Source of the DNA: Paludibacteraceae bacterium
GTDB taxonomy: Bacteria; Bacteroidota; Bacteroidia; Bacteroidales; Paludibacteraceae
Length of the DNA: 52,890 bases
Assembly (NCBI GenBank): GCA_017542915.1
Contig: JAFXWI010000043.1
Coordinates: forward strand, 1-52,890
Direction of reading: 5' to 3'
Shown here: piece by piece, positions 8,893 through 19,500 of the stretch
Layout of the letters: every line of letters begins with the position of its first letter
Numbering within the stretch: the stretch's first letter is position 1
Made by a program: the position numbers and the translations under genes
Notes under the pieces: model-generated
What the model was told of the DNA's origin: nothing
Databases searched by the model: none
What the model saw: only the letters and a program-made list of their open reading frames with translations

Positions 8893-8924
8893 CAGTCGGT
8901 TTTGAAAAATTTGGGTATAATGGG

Positions 8925-8998
8925 AATTAAAAATTAAAAATTAAGAATTAAAAATTATTTTTCAAAATTCAAAATTAAAAATTAAGAATTAAATTTTC
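8925..8998. repeat. 74-bp AT-only direct repeat, right copy
   Basis: Second copy of 8334-8407 (73 of 74 identical). It lies in the leader of the regulator gene and ends 27 bp before its ATG. Confidence 0.9.
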
Positions 8999-9025
8999 AG
9001 GGATAGAATAATTGGGTAAACAAAA

Positions 9026-10201
9026 ATGAAAAACAGCAAGATTTTTGGGGAGTATGGATCAGAATTCGTTTTTGGAGGGATTCTCCTCTTGTTATTGTTT
9101 TTGAGCTATTTTGGCGCAAGAAGCATGACCATAGAGCAATATGGTCCGATTGCTGATTTCTTTAACGTAAGTCTTACTATTGTATGTATTGCTTTTGCTT
9201 GGTTAATGATTCGTCATTCAGAAGGATTACGCACGCGTAAGATGTGGGCTTTTGTGCTTCTTGTTTTCGGTATTTATGCATCTATATTGGTGTTTCGTGT
9301 GAATTTGTTTGTGGATGTGCCTAAACAAGGTGTGGTTCGTTTGGCGAACTGGGAGGTAGTAAGTGGTAATTTTCTTTCTTGGTTGCTTTTGACTTATCCG
9401 GCAGAGATACTGCGACCGGGTTGGCTGAATATCAGGAGGTCGCTTTTGCAAGGTCTTCCTGTGTTGGTCGCTTACGCTTTAGATGTGCTTTTGGATGTTG
9501 ATTTGCGTATCCTATTGGCTATGTATCCGATTCTGTTGCTTGGATTTTTGGTGTCGCATATCGCCAAATACCGAAAGACGTGTGAGGAGAACTTTTCGTC
9601 TATGGAGAATATCGATGTGCAATGGATCGTGCGCTATATAATAATGTATGTATTATTTAATGCGTTTTTCTTCATCTTGTGTTTTTCTCCAACTATACAG
9701 ATCTCTTTCACGCAACAGTGGTTGCTGCTGATGATGTTAGTGTATAGTTCGGAGCAGATTCTCTTCCGTCCCGATCCATGGAAGAAGATGCAACGTCATG
9801 AGATGGAAGAAAATGCCGATGAAATCGGGGAAATGCCTATGGAAGATCCTAATGAACAAACTACTGTAGATTATCGTGAGTTATTGGATACATGGATGGC
9901 TACAGAGAAGCCGTATCGTAATCCGGATTTCCGTTTGTTGGATATGCGTAAGGTTGTGCCTATGAATAGAACGTACCTGAGCCAGCTAATCCATAGTTTG
10001 TACGGGTGTAATTTTTATCAGTTCGTGACCAACTATCGTATTAATGAGGCGAAGCGTTTGATGAAGGAGCGTCCGGATATGCAACTACAGGAAATAGCGG
10101 AGGAATGTGGCTTCTCATCGCCGACTGTTTTCTCTCGTATTTTTGTCCGTGAGACAGGCATGACACCGAGGGAATGGAGTGTAAAAATTGACAATTCGTA
10201 A
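9026..10201 (+). CDS. Membrane-anchored AraC-family transcriptional regulator
   Basis: A 391-residue protein. The N-terminal half has about seven membrane segments (roughly 14-31, 46-62, 73-90, 112-126, 140-158, 163-180, 202-222, with a further hydrophobic stretch near 230-245). An acidic linker around 260-285 leads to an AraC/XylS double helix-turn-helix at about 310-388 ('TYLSQLIHSLYGCNFYQF', then 'LQEIAEECGFSSPTVFSRIF'). It probably senses a signal in or across the membrane and binds DNA from there. Its position before the giant exoprotein gene, separated only by that gene's promoter and leader, suggests it controls that gene and perhaps itself. The ATG at 9026 is preceded by a consensus promoter and a repeat-containing leader. 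Confidence 0.85.
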   Translation: MKNSKIFGEYGSEFVFGGILLLLLFLSYFGARSMTIEQYGPIADFFNVSLTIVCIAFAWLMIRHSEGLRTRKMWAFVLLVFGIYASILVFRVNLFVDVPKQGVVRLANWEVVSGNFLSWLLLTYPAEILRPGWLNIRRSLLQGLPVLVAYALDVLLDVDLRILLAMYPILLLGFLVSHIAKYRKTCEENFSSMENIDVQWIVRYIIMYVLFNAFFFILCFSPTIQISFTQQWLLLMMLVYSSEQILFRPDPWKKMQRHEMEENADEIGEMPMEDPNEQTTVDYRELLDTWMATEKPYRNPDFRLLDMRKVVPMNRTYLSQLIHSLYGCNFYQFVTNYRINEAKRLMKERPDMQLQEIAEECGFSSPTVFSRIFVRETGMTPREWSVKIDNS

Positions 10202-10248
10202 AAAAATGCCCTTTTTACTCAACTTTAAAACAATTTTTGCTCTTACCT

Positions 10249-10280
10249 ATTGCGGGATTCAAAAAAAAGCAGTACTTTTG
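10249..10280 (+). promoter_or_regulatory. Promoter for the giant exoprotein gene
   Basis: ATTG at 10249-10252, 20 nt, TACTTTTG at 10273-10280. It lies in the 306-bp gap after the AraC-type gene. Confidence 0.7.
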
Positions 10281-10507
10281 CACCTGTTATCGCAATCAGC
10301 GGTAACGAAGCCTGTAGAGGTTTTTTCATGTAATTGTAAGTATTGGGATCCCGCAGTACGTGAGTATAGCGGGATTTTGTATACCTTTTGCAAGACGCAT
10401 TTGACAAAATAAAGAAAATTGACATTTTAAAGTTAAAATATATTTATATATATATAGGAAAAGCAGTAATGTTGCAGTTCCATTTGTTAATTAAGGAGGA
10501 AGAAAAG
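10281..10507 (+). promoter_or_regulatory. Structured 5' leader of the giant exoprotein gene
   Basis: About 227 nt from the predicted transcription start to the ATG. Two hairpins are visible: TTATCGC (10287-10293) with GCGGTAA (10299-10305), and ATCCCGC (10348-10354) with GCGGGAT (10369-10375) followed by TTTTG. The second could act as a weak attenuator. AAGGAGG at 10493-10499 is a strong Shine-Dalgarno sequence, uncommon in this phylum, 8 nt before the ATG at 10508. Confidence 0.5.
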
Positions 10508-13500
10508 ATGAAGAAATTATTAATAGGTGGTATATTCCTATCCTTTTTTGCATTACGTGCGTCGGCAGTCGGATGGACACCAACAGATGGTGGTTTGGTA
10601 GTGAACCTTGAGCAAGGTGATCGCTTCCTGCTGTCGGTAATGGTGGATCATGATAATAACCCGTCCACACCGGATCGAGAGTATTTCGTTGTCAATTATT
10701 CGCGATATGAGGGCGATGACTATTTCCATTACAAGAAAAATGATAAATTCATATATGCGGACGGTAAACACCTCAAGTTAGCGCAACAGGATGCCCGTGC
10801 GACGGAGCCGTCGGAGATGTCCATCTGGTCGGTAGGTGCACCATTGACACGTGTGATCGGCGGTAAGGATTATTCGTTGGGCGCGAATGCCGGCCATGTG
10901 TATACGATCTGGAATGATGGTAAGACGCTGAGAATGAACAATACCAGCTACCAGTTCTTTGGCGATCTGACGAGTGATTACAACTACAAAGATGCTGCAG
11001 ATGTGGTATTTGTCTTTCCGACAAATCATACCGGTACCACTTCTTTTGACCCGGATACGACATTACGAAAGGTGTATAAACGCACCGACCAAGCAAAAGA
11101 CGGTTTGATCAATGGTAAGATCGGAAAGGGATTCTTGGGGATGACCTACCGCGAGGTATATATGTTTGACATTCCGAAATCCAACAGCCCTATATCGTAC
11201 ACGAATGCTTCTTTGGTGACCTTCAACACGACGGATGAGACGCAGAAATGGTCAAATAATCAAATCACCTGTCTTCCGGGTTATGCAGCGTACGCTTTCG
11301 CGGACGACAAGCACAAACCGACGCATCGTACGCTCTTCCGTCTCTATCTGCTGGATAAGCCTTTCCCGTATTGCGACACGTATTACTTTGCAACCGACGA
11401 GCAGGATGTAAAAAAGTACCGTACGAAGGATGTTCCTTCGCGGGATAGTACGGCAGCGAAGAAGATCTACACCATCGATTGGATGAGCCCGATGACGGCG
11501 GTAGATAAGGCAAGTTCGAAACTCTATAAGACCGGTTACATAACCGTCCCTGCGGACGACAGTACGTACTACTATGTAGGTTGGAACAACGATTGGCGTA
11601 GCGGACGCGATGAGGATGCGAAAAAAAGTGAGCCTTTAGGTTCGAGTACCGCCAAGTCGGCCTTCAAGAAGATCCGCGAATTGCCGTTGTTGGATATGCC
11701 GACGCTCAAAGCCCCGGCAGGTGCGTATGGACGGATGGTGGTAGATACCAGTGAGACAGCAGATAACTTAGGCGTCAAGTTCGAACCGGCGGGTTATTTC
11801 CTGAAGGTTAGTTCCGGTAAAAACGTCAGCATGCATGATAACAGCGATGGTACCTGGATAACCGAAGAGATGTGGACGATTAACGAGGAATGGGTAGGAA
11901 AAACTATCAAAGCCACACTGATGACCGGCGCCAGTTTTAGCGAGAACGACCCGGGTGCAGATATAGCAGGATGGAGTATTGACGTATCCGGATCGGATGT
12001 GCCGGTAAAGGATAACCCCGGGTTGTCTCCGGCAGGTCAGTCCGGTTATGCGCAGATTACCGTTAATAATACCGATACGAACGGACACATGGAGTTTATC
12101 TTAGCGGATACACTGAAATGGATTCGCTATGACAACAACGGTTTAGTAGGCTTGGAGATGCCGCTTCAGTATCCTTTGAAAGGTAAAAGTTCTGTAACGC
12201 TGATGGCGCCTCGTATCAAACCGGGATATACTTTCTACGGTTGGTGCAAGAAAGCCGATGGTTCGAGTGATACCTTAAAGGTGGGCAGTACTTATACATT
12301 GACAGGAACAGGCGCCGACACGCTATATGCACTTGCTTCGTATGAAGGTACGTTGCATATTGCGATATCGTTCAAACAGGCGGACGGTAAGCGTTACTTC
12401 CTTACCCACCCGGGAACGGGTACCGGTTTCCGTTATGCCCGTGCTCGTCATTTCGACAGTTGGGTAAATACCTGGCAAGGTATGGAGAATGCGCAGAACC
12501 TTGATCCGAATTATCTCAGTACGTATGAGGTAAGGTATCCGATAGCGAAGATCAAGAAGAAAGAAGGCGCTATTGATAACTTGTATCCCGAAGAGCATGT
12601 GTTGGACCCGCGGAGCTACACGATGAAGGGTCTGGTAGATTCGCTGACGTTCTACGAGAACTTCCATCCGACCCATGATGAGTACCTCGGTTTGTACTAT
12701 CAGAATCCGAATACTATATTGGCGAACAACACCTGGGCGGGTCTGTTCCACACAACCAGTACCGCTCCTACCAGTTGGCCGACTTTCAAGCAGCCGTATA
12801 TCGAAAGTGCTAAAATCAAATCCGAGCGGTATGTAGAGGAGTATGATAAGGAGAATAAACCCGATTCGCTGATTCTAAAAGAACGTAGTAACAAAGCTGC
12901 GCCGTATGTGATATACGACCCTGTAAATGATCAGTTTAACGGACAAGCCGATTCGGCGACTGCCACGGATTTCCAGCTGACGGCTGTATCTGTAGCGGAC
13001 GAGCACTATATCATTCTGCCGGATACGGCATATGCGTGGGAGGACACAATCACTTTTGATTATCATCAGGGGAAACAGACGACGGAAGATATATGGTCGG
13101 CATTGGTCGGTAAGCAGTTGATGGCGGTAATGGTAGTAGATCGCGATACGGTTTATTTCCACCCGAACCGCAAGAAGCATATCACGGACCCGAACGACCT
13201 GTATCTGTCTCCGGAGTTCCGTATAACGCAGCTCTTTAAATGGATCCCGGATAGCCGTGTAACGACGGTAGCGGAAGAGGATCGTGTAGCCTATTCGACG
13301 ACCGATCACTACTGGCATCATACTGTTACCAGCGGTCTCCGCAGCCCGATGGACGTGAAGGATAAGAGCGGTAACTATATCGATATCATCGATACGTTCA
13401 GCATCACCCTCAGTCAAGGTGCTATCAGTAAGATCAAGAAATACTACGGTCGCTGGAAGAAGCAAGGCGAAGATGACGGTTTGACGGTTAGTGCCGACGG

Positions 13501-16500
13501 TTTGACGCGTCACCGCAATATTATCGTCAAGACCAAGACCTATCACTATGGTGAAGAGCATACACGTATGGTGCTCAAGCCGGAGAAAGAGAGTTATGGC
13601 TTCGGTCCGTTGGCAAACCAATCGCAGCAGATCAATTTCATCCTCACCCGCGAACATGTCCATGACTTATTGGATGCGCATGGTAATTTTGTGCGTGAAG
13701 ATACCATCTCCATCGATACCCTGACAACGGATTTGAAGATGATATCGGGAAAGTGTTCCTTTAGAGTGAATACAGCCTTTAGAGTAGTGGGTGAAGTGGT
13801 CGGTAGTCGTGTTACGTTGAGCACGAATAACGATAACACCTCCGGTATTAACTATGATACACTGGTTGTGAAGGGATATGAATGGAACAGTGAGCCTCAA
13901 ACGTGCGATGTACGTGTACCGTTGATGCAAGCGCCTCTGGAAGGAAATGAGTTGTTGTGGTCGGTTATGCATAACGGTCAGCGTTATTTCATCATGGCCG
14001 GAAAGGGAACGCCGGATCATTTTATCTTCCGTCAATACACCCAACGCGGCAACACGCTTTATAAGCGTATCGGAGGAAATCAGCTGATCAAGGGATCGAA
14101 AAATGCGGCGAACGATGACGAAGGGTATATCACACCTTGGCAATTTACCTATGTCGATCAGAAAATGAACCAGCTCACGCTCAAGATCGGATTAACGGCG
14201 AGCGATACGCTTCATTTCAAAGTAGAGAGTGAGACCACTCCGGCTGTCGGTATATCCAGTCCGAGTACTCTGACCTATGTGTTTACGGACGTTTATGCGA
14301 ATACCAATGCGAACTACGAGGAACAGGTGAAACTCAAGTACGGCGACAATAAATGGCTGAAGTTCGATGGTACGGCACTGGTACTGACGACAAAAGAGGA
14401 GGCGGACACTTTCTCGTTGGCATACCCGCTGCTGGAGTTTAACCTGCTCAATAATGGTACGTACCCCAGCCAAAATCAAGCTGCGTTCGGTTATAATGCT
14501 ACGGCATCGGCATCGATCACAACGGCGTACCAAGGATACTGCGAGTACTCCACGCTGCTGGATAATAAATTGACGTATTTCGCACGTGAGACGCAAAAGT
14601 CACGTGAGGCTTTGACCAGTACTTGGAAGACGACTTGCACGATCGATACGCTGCGAGATAAGCGTACGTCTACTCCGAGTGGATTGACATTTAGTAATAG
14701 CAGTAATAGTTTTACCTCCACGATCACGCCTACCGGTCTGAGCCCGCGCAATGTGACGGACGCGAGTGACAACTATATAGATATAGTGGACACGTTGCGC
14801 GTGCGCCTGAGTCTGCAAACGGATGCTCCTTCGTATCGGTTTAAAGGCGATTGGAGCGGATTCAAGCGCATTGAGGACGGAAATCTGAAGATACCTTTGG
14901 TACGTAAGACCTATCATGAAGCCCTCTTCGACTCATTGATTTGCGAGGAAGTGACGAATTCCGAACAACACTCATTCCCGGCGGTACTTACAGAAGGTGT
15001 CAACGATACGGTTCTGCTGAAATTCAGCACGATCCGTCGTGAGGGTACCCGTTTGCTGAATACAGCGGACGAAGTGATTTCCGTCATCAGTTCGACCTCC
15101 TCCTATGTGACGCGTGATATCAAAAAGAAAGGCAGCATTACCGAAGACAGTATTATCGGTATGCACCTCAACAACAAGGACTTGGCCGAGGTGCGTCTGA
15201 TGGATGAATACGGTAATACGCCTACGTGGTGCAAGATCAAAGCGAAGGGCGACAGTACGGTGACGATACAGTGTCTATCGAACGGTGTGCGTTCTCCGCG
15301 TTCAACGGAACTCTATCTCGTCTATGTCATCATCATTGAGGGGGACATGCGCATTTTGACCTACCATGTGACCATATCGCAAGCCAGCCATTTCGATTAT
15401 GCCAATAACCAGCGGTTGATCCATACTTCCGGTGCGTCGGGTGACCCGATTGGTGCAAACGGTTTGCAGCAGGTGCATCAGAACAAGCGCATCCTATATT
15501 ACTATCCGGAACAAGATGTCGAATTGCCGGTTCGTGAACGTAACTTTTACGGATGGTGGCGTTGGTATCGAGAAGGCAAAGATGTGAAGGGCGATTCCGT
15601 CTCGGATTCCGATGTGCCTGATTCGATATGGCGTTTGCCGCCTCGCAATGTAGGTAAATACAACTACCCATACCGTATCATCGGCGACTCGGTCAAAGTA
15701 CCGAATACGGCAACGCCTGATGATCCAGATGACTCTGTAAAGGTGTTGGTAACGATGGGTCGCTGGACGGTGTTCCATTATCGATCAGAAGACTACGGCG
15801 GATCGAAGAATGATCCTCCTGCCAAGAACCCGCGTGTAGCGCCGCCGATCACGGAATTGGGATTAGCTACCAAGCCGACCTTGACTTACGCTGTCGATAT
15901 CAGTAACTACTATGACAATCTGCCGATGTCCGTATCGCAGAAGAACCAAGTCGATACGGCCTTGTTGGATACGATTCTGGAGATTAAAGAACCGACCCTT
16001 TCGCTGCGCGAAGTGTTTGAATTGCGTCCATGGACAGAGATGGCGGAGAAATTGAACCGTTATAAGAGTCTGAGAACGACAAACGACGAGGGTGAGTATG
16101 AGTTGGCGAATGAGCATTACATGGAGGATCATGTCGTCATGGCGCCGACGGGTAATAAACTGCTGCTCTCTACGGAACAACGCTATAACGTAGATAATGT
16201 TCATGCAGGAGGTTCCTCGGAGTCGCTGTTGGGATATTACATGCGTGATGACAATTGGTGGCAATGGAGCGCCAACAAAGTGCGTCAGGATACGATGATC
16301 TGGTGCGGCGGTTGGGATGCCGACTGCTTATGGTACACCTATAACCCCCGCACCAAGACATACACAAGGTGCAATTTATCCATCACCAAGGACGATGACT
16401 TCCTGCAAGTGCCGGTGAGGAACAATGTGGATACGGTTTATTATTGTCTGCGTGCACGAAGTTGGAAATCGACCTTCTCCAGCGATGCGGCCGACGCTAA

Positions 16501-19500
16501 GGTAACTACGGTAGAGGGCGACAGCATGTTCAATATCTGCCGTTACAAAGTCTGCTATCACTATCCGTATAATTACGGACCGAGAATGGAGACGATATTG
16601 AATAATATCCCCAAAGCGTTGATTACCAACGATGAGATCGAGCAGAAGTATGATGTATTGGAGCGGTTGAACTTCGATTACAATGAACCCGGTCCCGGCT
16701 ACACCGTTTATCCTCACCCGCTGCCTTGGGACGATGCATCGTACGGTTATACCTATCCGGAGACCTCGGATCTGCCGCATAACCGCCGTCACAAAGAGAC
16801 CGACTTCCCGAACCACGGTGAGTACGGTTTGATCAACCGCATCCCCTACACTTCCTACTGGCATAAGATGGAGCAGCATGGCGGTGCCGAAAAAGGTTAC
16901 ATGATCTACTGCGACGGTATGAACTCCTCCGGTCAGGTAGCTGCCCTTTCGCTCTCTACCGTCCTTTGTTCGGGCCAGAAGATGTTCCTCTCTGCGTATG
17001 TGGGTAACCCGAGTAGCCAAACCGGAAAAGCGAATCCGAACTTCATTTTCTCCATACAGGGTAAGACGGATAAGTCGGATTGGGAAGACATCACGACCTA
17101 TATAACCGGCGATATAGAGCCGGCGACCAGGTGGTATCAGATCCTTATTCCGATTAACCACACTCGTTCAGCCAAAGAGGAGTACGAACATTTCCGTATT
17201 CGTATCTATAACTTAGCGTCGAGTTTCGACGGAAACGACTTCATCATCGACGATCTATGCGTCTTTGCTACCAAACCGCCGTTGATCGCTTATCAGGCCA
17301 ATACGGCATGTAAGGAGGAAGATTCCGAAAAGGATACACACGTGATCATGCGTATCGACTACCAGGGTATCCCTTCCGAAGATGCGTATAACAACGACAC
17401 CGTTTACTATACGGTCCGTAAAATTCACGGCGATACAAGTTTCATAGCTCTGACCGATCATTATATGGGCGAGCAGACATACGTCGGTGCGGATAAGGAT
17501 ACCCCGAGTGTGTACGGTAAGTTGTATATCCCGGCTAAAAACTATGTACCGACAAGCGAAGACTCGGTCTTCGTTAATATGAACGACCTGTTGGACCGCT
17601 TTGATACAACCTACAAAGCGTGGCATGAAGACAAAGAAGTGGAAATCTTCCGGGAAGGCTATATCTATGAAACATTGGAGGGCATCAGTCGTCCGGTGAA
17701 GTATGTGATACACAACGCGCTGATGGATCCGGAAGATACGATCACGGTGCATATATCCGGTACAGTCAATGAATTGCTGAATAGTATCTGCGGTATGACG
17801 AGCCATTTGCACGTGAGCAACCGGATGGTGCTCGAACTGAACGGTCTGGAGAAACCCCATACGGAAGTAACGGGTCTATGCGTCAACTCGACGTATGACA
17901 TCAGTCTGCGCGTGAAAGGTTCGCTTTATCTGGACAGCGTGGCTCCGATTGACCTCAACGGCTCGTGTATCAACGACTGGTTGCTCTACGGCGATACGGC
18001 GGATGCGTCGAGCAAGGAACGGTACGGCTACTACTACAGCGATATCAAGAAGGTGATCACCGAGATCCTGCGTACGGAGCCGATGTCCGGAACGAATAGG
18101 AACCAGTTTGCGCCGAACCTCTCCTCCATCAATAAGAATGATTTAAAGTATTATGCTAAAAACAAGACCTTCAAGCAAGCCGGCATCAATCCGTATAACA
18201 TGCTTGACTCATTGGTGAAGAACGGTTTCCTCACGCTCTATAAGTCGAAGATCACAACGACGGTTTCTACAGGCGACTCGGCGAAATACGTCATCTTCCC
18301 GATTGTAGGAACGGGTACGGACGCGCTCAACAAAGCGAATGTAGAGGTTTGTCCGCTGCCAATCCTCGTCAAACTCAAACCTGATGAGTCTGCTGCCGGT
18401 GTACCGTTGATGATAGGTGGTCTGCACCGTGATTCGACCCAGATGAAAGAGCCGGTTGAAGTCTTGGCTACCGAACTGATGGCCAACGAAGAATTGAAGA
18501 TACGTATCGATTCGATCATGCCCAAAATCGGTATCAAGACCATCACCCTTCGTGAGACCAATGATCCGGAGTTCCGCAAAGGTATTCATACCTTGGCATT
18601 AATACCGAATATCAGTTATCCTACTATTGATGCGAAGGACTATTACCATAAGGGCGACAGTATGGTGCTTGCTCCCGCAGCGGGCAGTTATCGCATGCGT
18701 CCGGGATACAGTTATACCTTCAATATTATAATGCAGGATTGGCAAGGAAATGATACCGTGGCTGGCGGTTGTGCCGTAGGTACCATACCTTTCATCCTCT
18801 CCGTCATGCCGAATTTCCTGCGTTGGGAGCCGCAATCGGAGCATAGCAACGGATGGAATAATGCCGATAGCTGGATCGCAATCGATGCGCATAACAATCC
18901 GATTCCTACGGAGACACACTTCGCGCCGATGGTAGGTACGTATGTCGTTATTCCGAAGATGGAAGACGGAATGCCTTATCCGGTAGTGCCCCAATTACCC
19001 AGAGTATGGAAAGACTCGGTGCAGAAAGTGAACTTCGAATATAATAACTGTAATGTTGTCCGCTTCCTGCCTGGTGCAGCGTTGGGTAACCAATACCATA
19101 TGCAATATACCGATGCGGTAGTGGATATGGAGATGCCGCAACAGAAATGGGCGTTCCGTTCCGCACCGGTGACCGGTATGCTGAGCGGCGATATCTATAT
19201 GGCGAATGCCGATCTGAATAACGAGACACCGCTGTGGGAAGTAGGGGCGTTTGATGCCGCCGGCCGTTCGTATAAGACCGGTAATGGTTCATTCTGGCTC
19301 TCGGTGTATAATCGTGCTACCGTTCATGAGGTGATGGATAGTACGGAGCACCGTGCTGCCGAAGCGGACTGGTCAAAAGTGACCAACGGCGTTACCCTCT
19401 CTCTCCCGGCCGGATCAGGCTTTGCGGTTTATGCCCGCACCAAAGCCGGTAATGATGCCGTGACCCGTCTGCCGAAGAACGACGATATCTATTATTACTA

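Larger units (their letters stand above)
8408..8924. other. Gene-free regulatory-looking island between the 74-bp repeats
   Basis: 517 bp with no credible reading frame. It holds an inverted repeat (8462-8478), a perfect palindrome (8491-8508), phased GGGGTATC copies (8519-8550), a pair of 17-bp direct repeats (8810-8847) and a consensus promoter (8861-8892). Base composition shifts to G/T-rich between 8510 and 8770. I recognise no known RNA family here. Confidence 0.6.

Noticed and set aside
8334..8998. CRISPR-like arrangement of repeats
   Set aside because: Only two long AT-only copies 517 bp apart, no regular spacers and no cas gene.
10388..10507. Extension of the giant protein to an upstream in-frame ATG
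   Set aside because: It would bury the signal peptide 40 residues inside and ignore the strong AAGGAGG site before the ATG at 10508.
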